This document shows positions 1-9,300 of a stretch of 64,000 nt of DNA, piece after piece. The notes under the pieces are model-generated. The model was not told the DNA's origin, did no database searches, and saw only the letters and a program-made list of their open reading frames with translations. Both the position numbers and the translations under genes were made by a program. The DNA comes from JAOPZW01 sp963789015. GTDB taxonomy: Bacteria > Actinomycetota > Thermoleophilia > Solirubrobacterales > Solirubrobacteraceae. Position 1 is the stretch's first letter. Every line of letters begins with the position of its first letter. The stretch spans positions 124,001 through 188,000 of the forward strand of contig CAWBIU010000002.1 of assembly GCA_963789015.1 (NCBI GenBank), written 5' to 3'.

Positions 1-45
1 CGCTCATCCGTCAGATGATGGCGTGGCCCCGGTAGAACAGCGTCG

Positions 46-1065
46 ATGCCAACGAACATCCGCGACGTCGCCGAGGCCGCGGGCGTGTCCGTCACGACGG
101 TGTCACACGCCCTGAGCGGGCGCGGACGCGTCGCGCCCGGGACTCGCGAGCGCGTCCGGCGCATCGCCGAGGAGATGGGCTACACCGCCAACCCGCATGC
201 GCAGCGGCTGGTGTCCGGGCGCAGCAGGACGGTCGCGATCCAGATCGCGGGCTTCGCGAACGAGGGCAGTCCCGACCTGGTCCCGGACGCCGCGTTCTTC
301 CTCGACGTGCTCAACGGCGCGGCGCGCGCGGCGGCGTCGCGCGAGTACGAGCTCATCCTCGCCCCGTCTGACCTCGACCCGCGCACGACGCAGTCGCTGA
401 GCATCGACGGCGCCGTCGTGGTGGATCCGCACGGCGACGAGCTGCTGCTGAAGGTGCTGCCCGAGCGCGGCGCGCCGGTCGTGACGACCGGCCGGCCGAC
501 CCGTGGCGCCGTCCGCTTCCCGTGGATCGACAACGACCACGGGGGCCTGACCGTGCGCGCGCTCGAGCACTTCGCCGAGATGGGCTACCGCCGCCCCGCG
601 ATCATGGCGACCACACCGAGCCGCTCGTACGTCGCCGACATCCTGGACGCGTACCGCCGCTGGACGGCCGAGCGCGGGATCGAGCCGATCACCATCGAGC
701 TGCGTGAGCCGCCGGCCGAGCGCGCCGCCGCACGCGCCGCCCAGCGACTGCTGACGAGGCGCGACGCGCCCGATGCCGTCTACGCCACCTACGACCGGCT
801 CGCCCTCGGCGTCCTGCGCCAGGCCCAGACGCTCGGGCTCTCGGTGCCGGGCGACCTCGGGATCGCGAGCGCCGTGGACGGCGACACCCTGCACTGGGTT
901 CACCCGACCATCACCGCCATGACCCTCAACCCGGGCCTCATCGGCAGCCGGGCGGTCGAGGCCCTCATCGACCTGGCCGAGGGGAGGCCCGTCGCGCCGG
1001 GCGCGATGGTGCCGGGGCGCGTCGTCGTCCGCGCCTCGACGCAGCGGCGCGGCGACCGCGACTGA
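46..1065 (+). CDS. LacI-family transcriptional regulator
   Basis: A 339-residue protein with the classic LacI layout. The N-terminal helix-turn-helix (residues 4-23, with IRDVAEAAGVSVTTVSHALS) is followed by the hinge and a periplasmic-binding-protein-like effector domain (from about residue 65). The effector is probably a sugar or other small metabolite and cannot be named from sequence. The end TLNPGLIGSRAVEALIDLAEG is the usual LacI C-terminal pattern. It faces a minus-strand gene across a 209-base convergent gap, so its target is either upstream of the window or the remnant just after it. The start ATG at 46 opens directly on the HTH. Family assignment is firm and the regulon is unknown. 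Confidence 0.93.
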   Translation: MPTNIRDVAEAAGVSVTTVSHALSGRGRVAPGTRERVRRIAEEMGYTANPHAQRLVSGRSRTVAIQIAGFANEGSPDLVPDAAFFLDVLNGAARAAASREYELILAPSDLDPRTTQSLSIDGAVVVDPHGDELLLKVLPERGAPVVTTGRPTRGAVRFPWIDNDHGGLTVRALEHFAEMGYRRPAIMATTPSRSYVADILDAYRRWTAERGIEPITIELREPPAERAAARAAQRLLTRRDAPDAVYATYDRLALGVLRQAQTLGLSVPGDLGIASAVDGDTLHWVHPTITAMTLNPGLIGSRAVEALIDLAEGRPVAPGAMVPGRVVVRASTQRRGDRD

Positions 1066-1096
1066 CCGCCGGCCAGTCGACGGCCGCGGCGCCCGT

Positions 1097-1165
1097 CACC
1101 GCATCGACGAGATCGTGCGGCCCGGCGTCAACCTCAACCCTGCCGACACCAAGCTACGGCGAGCA
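1097..1165 (+). pseudogene. Possible remnant of an aldo/keto reductase C-terminus
   Basis: The stretch between the LacI gene and the convergent DUF1116 gene has no intact gene. In one plus-strand frame it reads HRIDEIVRPGVNLNPADTK, which resembles the end of aldo/keto reductases (LDEIVPPGxxLNPAD). No start and no upstream part of such an enzyme is present, so this would be a deletion leftover. The match is short and could be chance. The rest of 1066-1274 holds nothing I recognise. Confidence 0.3.
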
Positions 1166-1274
1166 CGTGCTCGAGCCGGCGCTGCGCCGGCGGTAGGCGG
1201 CTTCGGAGACGTCCCGGGCGCGACGCTCGCTCGTGCAGCTCCTCGTAGAGCGGGTGCCGCTGCTCGACGGGTGA

Positions 1275-2546
1275 TCAGGACGCTGGGGTCTGTGCCTGTT
1301 GGTCGAGGGTGGCGGCGGCGGCCTCGAAGCAGCCCAGGGGCGCGGTCATCATGCCCGCGCCGATCTGGCCGCCGGCCCGTCCCGCGATGCCGACGTCCAT
1401 CAGCGGCGCGATCCCCGTCGCCGCCACGCGCTCGGCGTCGATGCCGGTCGGCGTGCCGCGGAACGACAGGGCGGGGATCCGGTAGACGGGATGCTCGGCC
1501 AGCGTGATCTCGTACATGCGCAGCGTGTTGGCGACCATCTGCTCGGGGCTGCCGCCCTGGTAGTCCTGCAGCGGGAACGCTGCGGCCTGGGCGAAGCCGC
1601 CCAGGCCGGCGGTCTCGTTGATGATGCTCTCGCCGCCCATGAACTCGATGTCCTCGTCCGTGTAGCCGTCGAAGAGCTTGGCCTCGACCTTCGGCAGGCC
1701 GGTGCGGAACCACTCGTCGCCCAGGCCGCTGACGCGGATCGCGAACTCCCGGCAGGAGAACGTCATCGCGGTCACGAGGCTGCTTCCCGGAACGTCGCGG
1801 GCGGCATCGGCGGCGGCCTTGGAGGCGGCCATGGAGAGGCGCAGGAAGAAGTAGTCGTTGCCGGACATGAAGTCGATCACGCGGCGCGTGTCGGCCGGTC
1901 TGTCGGTCGCGACGTCGAGCACGTGCGGCAGCAGCTCGCGCGTGAACAGCAGCGTCGCCGCGGCGTTGCGGCTGTGCAGCTCGTCGCCCATGTTCAGGGC
2001 GCGGCGGATGATCGGCCGCAGCGGGAGGCCGTCCGGGGCGCGCCGCACCGCGTCGGCCAGCAGCGGCGCGGCGACGTCCTGGAGGAACAGCAGGCTCTCG
2101 CGCACATCATCGTCGTAGACGCCGTAGTTCAGCCGCTTGCGCGACGAGCCCTCGAACGAGTTGCAGAACGCGACATTGCCGTGTGCGCGGTTCTCGACGA
2201 CGAACACGGGCATCGAGGCCGTGTAGATCCCCGCCAGCGAGCCGATGCAGCCGAAGTCGTGACACGCCGCGACCCGGATGCGGCCGTCCCGCAGCCGGGC
2301 GTCGGCGTCGTCGGGGTCGGTCGCGAGGCCCTCGAACAGCGCGCCGCCGATCACGGCGTTGCGCTGGCCGCCCGTGTAGTGCTCCCACGGCATCGGCGCG
2401 CCCGACGTGAGGACCGTCTCGGCGGTCATGCCTGGGAGCACCTCGATCGCCGGGCGGATGTCGGTGAGCACCGGCTCGGCCTCGAGCATGCGGTCGACGG
2501 CGAGCCGGTTGGCCCGGGCTCGCTCCGGAGTCGCGATCGCAGTCAC
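1275..2546 (-). CDS. DUF1116 family protein (AllG/YlbE-like)
   Basis: A 423-residue protein of the DUF1116 family. Recognisable stretches are GGALFEGLA, HDFGCIGSLAGIYTASMPV, GDELHSRNAAAT and the closing GIAGRAGGQIGAGM. In E. coli the DUF1116 member YlbE (AllG), with FdrA (AllF) and YlbF (AllH), makes up the oxamate carbamoyltransferase of anaerobic allantoin breakdown. Neither AllF nor AllH is seen here, so the activity may differ. Its ATG lies four bases after the stop of the NCS1 permease, so the two are co-transcribed and probably act on the same imported nitrogen compound. It is the last gene of the leftward cluster. Confidence 0.82.
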   Translation of the reverse strand: MTAIATPERARANRLAVDRMLEAEPVLTDIRPAIEVLPGMTAETVLTSGAPMPWEHYTGGQRNAVIGGALFEGLATDPDDADARLRDGRIRVAACHDFGCIGSLAGIYTASMPVFVVENRAHGNVAFCNSFEGSSRKRLNYGVYDDDVRESLLFLQDVAAPLLADAVRRAPDGLPLRPIIRRALNMGDELHSRNAAATLLFTRELLPHVLDVATDRPADTRRVIDFMSGNDYFFLRLSMAASKAAADAARDVPGSSLVTAMTFSCREFAIRVSGLGDEWFRTGLPKVEAKLFDGYTDEDIEFMGGESIINETAGLGGFAQAAAFPLQDYQGGSPEQMVANTLRMYEITLAEHPVYRIPALSFRGTPTGIDAERVAATGIAPLMDVGIAGRAGGQIGAGMMTAPLGCFEAAAATLDQQAQTPAS

Positions 2547-2550
2547 GCGG

Positions 2551-4113
2551 CTACGAGACGTGCTCGAGCTGAGGGTCGGCGACCTGGCCTTCGCCGAGCG
2601 CGTTCGACGCCTCGTCGTCCCGGAACACGTTGCGAGGCTCCGGGAACAGCCGCAGCGCGATCGGGTACAGGAAGAGCACGATCACGCCCGCGACCGCGAA
2701 GCCGACGTCGGTCCCGTCCGTCAGGTCGGTGCCCGGGCCCACGAACCACGCCGTGTTCGTGAACAGCAGCCCGACCGCCGCGCCGATGAGCCAGGGCGTG
2801 AAGGCACGCCAGTTCAGCCCGCCGGTGAACCAGTAGCGGCCCCCGCGCTCCCCGCGGTTGAACACCTGGAGGTCGTCGATCAGGTAGAAGCCGTCCCGGT
2901 GCAGGAAGCCGATGATCATGATGATGATCCACGGCACCGAGAAGACCGCGAGCAGGCTCAGGAACGTCGAGACCGCGTCGATGATCCCCGAGAAGAAGTA
3001 GCCCGCGTAGACGAGCGCGGTTGCCACGACGCACGCCACGGCGGTGGCCTGCACGCGGTTGAGCCTGGGGATGACCGACGAGGTGTCCAGGCCGGTGCCG
3101 TAGGTGTTGATGACCGCCTGCGCCGTGCCGGAGGCCAGACCGAGGTAGATCAGCGCGGGCACGTACCACAGCGGCGACGCGTCGACGAGCCCGAAGACGT
3201 ACGGCGTGTCGGCGGTCGCGATTCCGGACGCGAACGTCGCGGTCGCGGTGTAGGCGCCCCACATGATCGTGCCGCCCATGCCGAAGACGCCGCCGAGGAA
3301 CATCATCGTGAGCACCGAGCGGTCACTGAAGCGCTTGCGCGAGATGTGCCTGGTCCAGTCGCCGGCGTACGCGCCGTAGGAGGTGACCGTGGCCAGCACG
3401 ACGAGCACCGACGCGATCCACGTGGGCCAGAACGAGCCGAACACGTACGCGTCGGGCGTGCCGCCGTAGCCCGCGTCGAAGTCGCCCAGGTAGACGAAGA
3501 TCCCGATGACGGTGAGCAGGCCCGCGGTCGGGATCATGAAGCGCTGCGTGCTGACCATCATGTTGTGGCCGAGGATCGAGATGATCGTGACGATGATGCT
3601 CAGCACGCCGTAGCAGAGCACTCGCGTGATCGTGCTGTCCTCCCAGCCGAAGAAGCGGTCCAGCCCGCCGACGAGCGCGTCGCCGCCGGTCCAGATGCTG
3701 AGCGCGGCGAAGGCCACGGAGGCCGAGGCCTCCAGGAACGTGCCGATCAGGCGCCCGACGACGCCGAAGTGCGCGCCGCTCGACACCGGGTTGTTGGTCC
3801 CCGTGCGCGGGCCGAACAGGCCCATCGGGGCGAGTAGCAGCGCGCCCGCGACCGAGCCGACCACGACCGCGCTGCATGACGACCACCAGCTCAGCCCGAA
3901 GGCGATCGGGAACCAGCCGATGACGAACAGGCTGAAGGTCAGACAGCCGCCCAGCAGGATGTAGAACAGGTTGACCGGCCGCGACGCGCGCTCCTCGTCG
4001 GGGATGAACTCGATGCCGTGGCGCTCGATGCGCAGGATCCGGTCCTTGACGTCCGCCGGATCCGTGGGATCCAGGTCCGTGGGGTCGGACGGCGACCTCA
4101 GGTGCACTGACAT
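2551..4113 (-). CDS. NCS1-family permease (cytosine/purine/allantoin type)
   Basis: An integral membrane protein of 520 residues with about 12 hydrophobic segments. It belongs to the nucleobase:cation symporter-1 family, whose members import cytosine, purines, uracil, thiamine, hydantoin or allantoin. Typical family stretches are the GNNPVSSGAHFGVVGR-like loop (as TGTNNPVSSGAHFGVVG) and VSTQRFMIPTAGLLTVIG. An upstream ATG at 4203 is in frame, but the start at 4113 (MSVHLRSPSD) is preferred because AGAGGAGGAGAG lies just before it. It sits between the redoxin and DUF1116 genes. Substrate is not fixed by sequence; the PucR-type regulator and glutamine synthetase nearby favour a nitrogen-rich heterocycle or similar compound. 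Confidence 0.87.
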   Translation of the reverse strand: MSVHLRSPSDPTDLDPTDPADVKDRILRIERHGIEFIPDEERASRPVNLFYILLGGCLTFSLFVIGWFPIAFGLSWWSSCSAVVVGSVAGALLLAPMGLFGPRTGTNNPVSSGAHFGVVGRLIGTFLEASASVAFAALSIWTGGDALVGGLDRFFGWEDSTITRVLCYGVLSIIVTIISILGHNMMVSTQRFMIPTAGLLTVIGIFVYLGDFDAGYGGTPDAYVFGSFWPTWIASVLVVLATVTSYGAYAGDWTRHISRKRFSDRSVLTMMFLGGVFGMGGTIMWGAYTATATFASGIATADTPYVFGLVDASPLWYVPALIYLGLASGTAQAVINTYGTGLDTSSVIPRLNRVQATAVACVVATALVYAGYFFSGIIDAVSTFLSLLAVFSVPWIIIMIIGFLHRDGFYLIDDLQVFNRGERGGRYWFTGGLNWRAFTPWLIGAAVGLLFTNTAWFVGPGTDLTDGTDVGFAVAGVIVLFLYPIALRLFPEPRNVFRDDEASNALGEGQVADPQLEHVS

Positions 4114-4174
4114 GGCTCTTCTCTCCTCCTCTGTTGACCCGGAGGCGGGACCCGATCCCCGCCCCCGCTTCCGC

Positions 4175-4870
4175 TCACGGGAGCGGTCCCTCGTATCCCT
4201 CACGCAGCAGTCGCTGCTCCTGCCAGTCGCGATCGACGGTCGGCCAGAAGCGCTCGGGATGCTCGAGCGCCCAGATCTGCGACCTGATCAGGAAGTTCTC
4301 GGGGTCGATCGCCAGCGCCTCGCGCCAGCGTGCGAGCGCGAGTGCGTCGTCGCCGTCGGCGTGCGCCGCGGCGCCCTGCGCGAAGCGCTCCAGGGCATCG
4401 GGGTTCATCCGCTCCTCGCCGGCCGGCGCGGGCACCGGCTCGCCACGCAGGAAGGCGTCGAAGGCGGCGCGCACGCGCGGATCGCCGGCGTCGAAGTCGT
4501 CGGCGTGGCGGTAGGCGATCGTCCCGTCGTCCACGAACGCTCCCGTCGGCACGACCTGGAAGCGCAGGGCCGCGGAGAGGGTGCTCGCCGGGTCCAGCAG
4601 GATCGGGAACTCGACGTCGCGCTCGCGCACGACCGGCCGGACGCGCGCGGCTCCCTGGGCGTCCTGCGCGACCCCGATCATCAGGAACGCACGCTCACCC
4701 TCGTCCCACCATCGCTGCCACACGGGCAGCTGCTCCTTGCACGTTCACCAGCTCGCGAAGCACAGGAGCACCGCTCGCCGGCCGCGCAGGTGCGTCTCGT
4801 CCATGCGGCCGCCGTCGAGTCGCTCGAGGTCGAACGGGGGAAACGGCCGCCCGCGCCAGAGGTCGGTCAT
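4175..4870 (-). CDS. Redoxin (TlpA/thioredoxin fold) with in-frame TGA at the active site; candidate selenoprotein
   Basis: Read through one TGA, this is a 231-residue thioredoxin-fold protein. The ATG at 4870 is preceded by TAGGAG, which overlaps the glutamine synthetase stop, so translation from here is well supported. The N-terminus runs into LLCFASW, then TGA (4747-4745, codon 42), then TCKEQLPVW. Homologues carry WCxxC at this spot. Downstream are the redoxin core and a cis-proline loop VVPTGAFVDD, then a TPR-like tail (GDDALALARWREAL). A hairpin follows the TGA. The reading is either selenocysteine insertion or a broken gene. The next residues give U-T-C, one residue shorter than a usual CxxC, so a three-base deletion from WCGTC is a real alternative. 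Without read-through, only 4175-4723 could be made from an internal ATG, without the redox centre. Confidence 0.75.
4714..4730 (-). other. Hairpin just downstream of the in-frame TGA (SECIS-like)
   Basis: Read on the minus strand, 14 bases after the TGA comes a perfect 6-bp stem, GCTGCC and GGCAGC, enclosing the loop CGTGT. The loop starts 21 bases after the TGA and has G as its second base. As I recall them, known bacterial SECIS elements are a short stem-loop at about this distance with a G at the start of the loop. A six-base stem can occur by chance in DNA this GC-rich, so this is supporting evidence and not proof. Confidence 0.45.
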
Positions 4871-4880
4871 CGGCCGGCTC

Positions 4881-6263
4881 CTAGAAGAACTCGAGGTAGC
4901 GGTCGTACTCCCAGGCGGACACGGTGTTGTGGTAGTCCCACCACTCGCTGCCCTTGAGCTCCACGTACGAGGCCTTCAGCTCCTCGCCGAAGACCTCCTC
5001 GCAGAGCGGGTCGGCGTCGAAGGCCTCGACGGCCTCCAGCAGCGTCCGCGGGAGCACGTTCACGCCCAGCTCGCGCAGCTGCGCGTCGCCCTGCTCGTAC
5101 ATGTTCAGGCGGATCGGATCGCCGGGATCGAGGTCGGACTCGATCCCCTCCAGCCCCGCCCCGATCATCATCGCCGCGGCCAGGTAGGGGTTGCACGAGG
5201 TGTCGACGGCACGCGACTCCACGCGCCCGCCGCCCATCGGGATGCGCAGCATGTGGGTGCGGTTGTTCGCGCCGTAGGAGATGTAGACCGGCGCCCACGT
5301 GAAGCCGGTCATCGACCCGCTCTTGATGAGGCGCTTGTACGAGTTGACCGTCGGCGCGGTCACGGCGCTGATCGCCGGGGCGTGGCGCAGCACGCCGGCG
5401 ATGAACTGGTAGGCGAGCCGCGAGACGCCGGCGCCGCGCGGGTCGTCCTGGTCGTCGAAGACGTTGACGCCCGTCTCCAGGTCCGACATGGACATGTTGA
5501 AGTGCCCGCCGTTGCCGGTCCGGTCGCTGTACGGCTTGGGCATGAAGGTCGCCTCGAAGCCGTGGTTGCGCGCCAGCAGCTTGGTCATCATCCGCCACAG
5601 CACGAAGCGGTCGGCCATCGCCGTGACCTCGGCGTAGGAGAAGTCGAGCTCGAACTGCCCGTTGGCGTCCTCGTGGTCGAAGGAGTGCACGTCCCAGCCC
5701 ATGTGGTTCATGTGGCCGATGAGCTCGTCGAGGAACGGCAGGTTGTCGAGCAGCCCGGCGACGTCGTAGGCGGCGCGGGCGAGAACGTCCTTGGCGTGGT
5801 TGGGGCGCACGCCGTCGCCGTCGCGATGGACGAGGAAGAACTCGGTCTCGATCCCGAGGTTGAACTGCAGGCCGTGCTGCGCGAGGCGCTCGACCTGCCG
5901 GCGCAGCACGTTGCGGCTGTCCATCGGGTACGGCTCGCCGTGGAAGTGCAGGTTGCCCGGCGCCCACGCGACGGTCGGCTCCCACGGGAGCTGGACGATC
6001 GCGTCGAGATCCGGCCACAGCGACAGCTCGTCGTCGGCCGGGCCCTGGCCGAGCCCGTCGATCGCCGCGCCCGTGAACAGCTCCGACCCCTTCATCATGC
6101 GCCCGAAGTGGTCGATCGGCACGGCCTTGGCCTTGGGCACGCCGTGGACGTCGACGTAGGACGACAGGCAGTAGCCGACGCCCTGCTCGCGCAGCCGCTC
6201 GCGCGTGCGCGACCACCGGCCGTCGAGATCGCTGGGCGAAACGTGCTCGTCAACGCTGCTCAT
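4881..6263 (-). CDS. glnT: Type III glutamine synthetase-like ligase (GlnT)
   Basis: A 460-residue member of the glutamine synthetase family, closest to the type III group (GlnT). It should use ATP to join glutamate with ammonia or an amine. Seen motifs are the metal-binding GIETEFFL (about residue 140), the glutamate-binding NGGHFNMSMSD (about 250) and the arginine-bearing GANNRTHMLRIP (about 325), then ESRAVDTSCNPYLAAAMM. The ATG at 6263 has GGGAGG upstream. Some relatives make gamma-glutamylmethylamide or other gamma-glutamyl amides, so a substrate other than ammonia is possible. It is followed by the redoxin after 10 bases, with the redoxin ribosome site overlapping its stop codon. Confidence 0.88.
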   Translation of the reverse strand: MSSVDEHVSPSDLDGRWSRTRERLREQGVGYCLSSYVDVHGVPKAKAVPIDHFGRMMKGSELFTGAAIDGLGQGPADDELSLWPDLDAIVQLPWEPTVAWAPGNLHFHGEPYPMDSRNVLRRQVERLAQHGLQFNLGIETEFFLVHRDGDGVRPNHAKDVLARAAYDVAGLLDNLPFLDELIGHMNHMGWDVHSFDHEDANGQFELDFSYAEVTAMADRFVLWRMMTKLLARNHGFEATFMPKPYSDRTGNGGHFNMSMSDLETGVNVFDDQDDPRGAGVSRLAYQFIAGVLRHAPAISAVTAPTVNSYKRLIKSGSMTGFTWAPVYISYGANNRTHMLRIPMGGGRVESRAVDTSCNPYLAAAMMIGAGLEGIESDLDPGDPIRLNMYEQGDAQLRELGVNVLPRTLLEAVEAFDADPLCEEVFGEELKASYVELKGSEWWDYHNTVSAWEYDRYLEFF

Positions 6264-6384
6264 GGCCGGGCCTCCCGCTCGACTGATTCACAGCGCGGCA
6301 ACGTACGGTCGCCCGGGCGTCGCGGATATCCACGAATCCGGGGAACCTCGGCCGCTCGCCTCCTATGAATCGCGGAGTGCGCGG

Positions 6385-9300
6385 TCAGCCGCGGTGGACG
6401 CGCAGCGCACGCGCAGCGCGCAGCGCGACCTGGACGTCGAGCGCGGCCGCGCCGTCGCGGAGGTCCACGTCGAGCAGCGCCGTCGCCTTCTTGAGGCGGT
6501 AGCGCAGCGTCGAGACGTGCACGTGCAGCCGCCGCGCGGTCTCCTCGAGCGCGCCGCCGCACTCGAAGAACGCCTCGACCGTGCGCAGCAGGTCGGACGT
6601 GTGCGTGCGGTCGTAGGCGGCGAGCGGGTCGACGTAGCGCGAGATGAAGCGCACCACGGTCTCGGGCCGCGTGGACTGCAGCAGCATGCTCTCGAGGCTG
6701 TCCTCGCGGAACGAGAAGCGCTCGCCCGCGCGCCCGAGCAGCCGCAGGAGGTCGAGCCCGCGGCGGGCGGCGAGGTACGACCCTCGGTAGTCGGCGACCT
6801 CGTCGCAGCGCATGCCCACCGCGGTGTTGACGGTGACCTGACCGAGGCGCAGCGCCAGCGCCTTGCCGAGGTCCTCCTCGAAGCGGGGATCCGGGCCGGC
6901 CGGCGCGTCGGGCGCCTCCGGGATGACGACGACGAGCGCGCCGCCGCGCGGTGCGACGAGGTTGCGCGCGCTCCAGCGCCGGGCGCAGTCGGCGACGGGA
7001 CCGAAGAGCGACTCCGGATCGGGCGAGCCGGCCGGGCCGTCCTGCGGCGCGACGGCCTCGACGAGGTACACCCGCGACGGCACGGCGAGGTCGTAGCCGA
7101 ACGCGAGCGCGCGCCGCAGGACGACGTCGGGAACCGCGGCGTCGCTGAACAGCTCCTCGAGCAGGCCGCCGCGCAGCCTCGTCTCGACCTCGATCGCGGT
7201 GCGCTCGCGCAGCAGCTCGAGCGCGACGAGCAGCGCCCCGTACTCGACCGCGGCGCGCTCCACGTCTCCCGGCGTCCGCCCGCTGCGCGCGATGACCCAG
7301 GCCAGCGTCTCGCCGCCGACGAGGGCGGGCGCGGCGACGAGCTCGTAGCCGTCCGAGCTCGTGACGATCGTCCGCGGCGGCCGGCCCGGCGGGATCTCCG
7401 GGCGCCACGTGATGGACTCCTCGCCGGGGGAGCGGGCGAGCACGCGCTCTCCGGGGGAGACGACGAGCATCGCGGCGTCCATGAACGCCGCGAGGGAGCG
7501 GACGACCGACGCCAGCCCGCGGCCCTCGAGCACGGCGAGCGCGAGCGTCTCGTGCACGGAGAGGACGCGCTCGAGCTTCTTGTTCTGCTCGGCCGTCTCG
7601 AGCTGCTGGTGCTCGAGCCCCGAGATCGCCTCGCGCTGGCGGTCATGGAGATGGGCGTTCTCCAGGGCGACGCCGCCGTAGCGCGCGAGCGTCGCCATCA
7701 CCCGGTCGCGCTGGTCGTCGGCGCCGCGTGGGCCGATCCCGGCGACGAACATCAGCTCGCCGCGCCCGCCGTCGCTCTCGCCCTCGGCCTCGGGCATCGG
7801 GATGACCACGACCTCGGACCGGCCGTCGCCGGCGTCCAGCCGCCGGCTCTCGAGCCGGGGATCGGATCGCGCGAGCACGGCGAGCAGGCCGTCGGTCGCG
7901 TCCTCCGGGCCGGAGGTCAGCGTGACGCGCGGCCCGTCCTCCGAGAAGGTCCCGTACACCGCGCCGTCCAGCCGGCCGACGCGGCGCAGGGCGTCGAGCA
8001 GCTGCTCGGCGATCGGCGCCTCGCTCGTGAGGCCACTCAGCCGCTGGGCCAGCCCGGTGAGGGCCTCGAGCTCGAGCAGCCGCTCGCGCAGAGTGGAGTC
8101 GGTGGCGCGGTGCGCCGCGAAGCGGTCCAGTGCGGTGGCGGCGGCGCTGGCCAGCACGCCCAGGATCCGCCGCTGCTCGGGCGAGGGCTGGACGCCGTCC
8201 GCGCGCCAGGCGACGAACAGGCCGCCGAGCGCGCCGTCGGCGGCGGGCAGCGGCTCGGCGAGACACGAGCCCAGGCCGGCGCCGGGCGCCACCGCGGCGA
8301 ACACCTCCTGGCTCCACGTGTCGAACACGCTGCGGTCGGGTGAGGGCTCGTCGCGCAGGCGGACGGTGGCCAGGCGGGCGCCGCGCTGGAGCTTGACCGT
8401 CCGCTCCTCGAGGGCCGCGCCGGTGCGCAGCTCGACCGCGATCGCGTCCGGCCCGCCCTCGAGCAGCGCCATGAACGCGCCGTCGGCGGACAGGATCTCG
8501 GGCGTCCGGCGCAGCAGGCGATCGCGCACCTCGGCCGCGTCGCGCGCGTTGACGAGCTCCGTGCCGAGCTCCGCGAGACGCTGATAGCGCAGGAGGAGCT
8601 GCTGTTCGCGCTCCTGCATCCGGACGCGGTCGATCCCGAGCGAGGCCTGGGACGCGAGCGCGTCGACGAGGCGCCGGTCCCACGGCGTGCCGTCATGGCG
8701 GGTGAAGACCGCCAGCGCGTCGCCGTCGTCGGCCGACAGGGGCAGGATGAGCGCGGACCCGGCGCCGTGGCCGACGACCTCCGGCTCGTCGCGATCGCCG
8801 GCGCGGGCGATCGGCTCGGACAGCGCGCGCAGCAGGCGCCCGGCGGCCTCGGCGTCGATCTCGCCGCGCCCGGCCGCGGCCGGCGCCGTGATCCCGAAGG
8901 CGCGCACGACCGCCGTGTCGGCGCCGAGCAGCTCGACGCCCGCGTGGGCGACGTCACCGAGCATCGACTCGACCTTCGTGCGCTGGCCCATGGCCATCCG
9001 CAGGCGCCCGAACGCGCGCTCCTCGCTCAGCCGCTGCGCGTTCTCGGATGCGAGCTTGGCGACCTGGATCGACACCGAGGCCTGCGACGAGAAGACGTCC
9101 AGCACCTGCAGCTCGTGGTCGCTGAAGATCCGCCGCTCGAAGCGGCTGAGCATGATCACGCCGGAGACCGTGCCCTTGTAGGTCATCGGCATGACCAGCG
9201 CGCTCTCGGGCTCGACCGGGACGCCCGGGATCGGGTCGAAGTCGGGATCGCGCGTGACGTCGACGAAGCGGCGGCCCGGGCCGCCGAGCGCCGCGGCACC

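Noticed and set aside
15..45. GATGGC followed by AGCGTC just before the LacI start, like the island promoter
   Set aside because: The distance between the boxes is about 15-16 bases instead of 18 and the right box lacks its T, so it does not fit the set.
103..903. Long open frames opposite or inside clear genes, such as 103-903 minus, 1299-2762 plus, 6205-8343 plus, 8695-11940 plus and 53614-56415 minus
   Set aside because: They lie over well-recognised genes, have Arg/Ala/Gly-heavy composition and no family motifs. They are shadows caused by high GC content.
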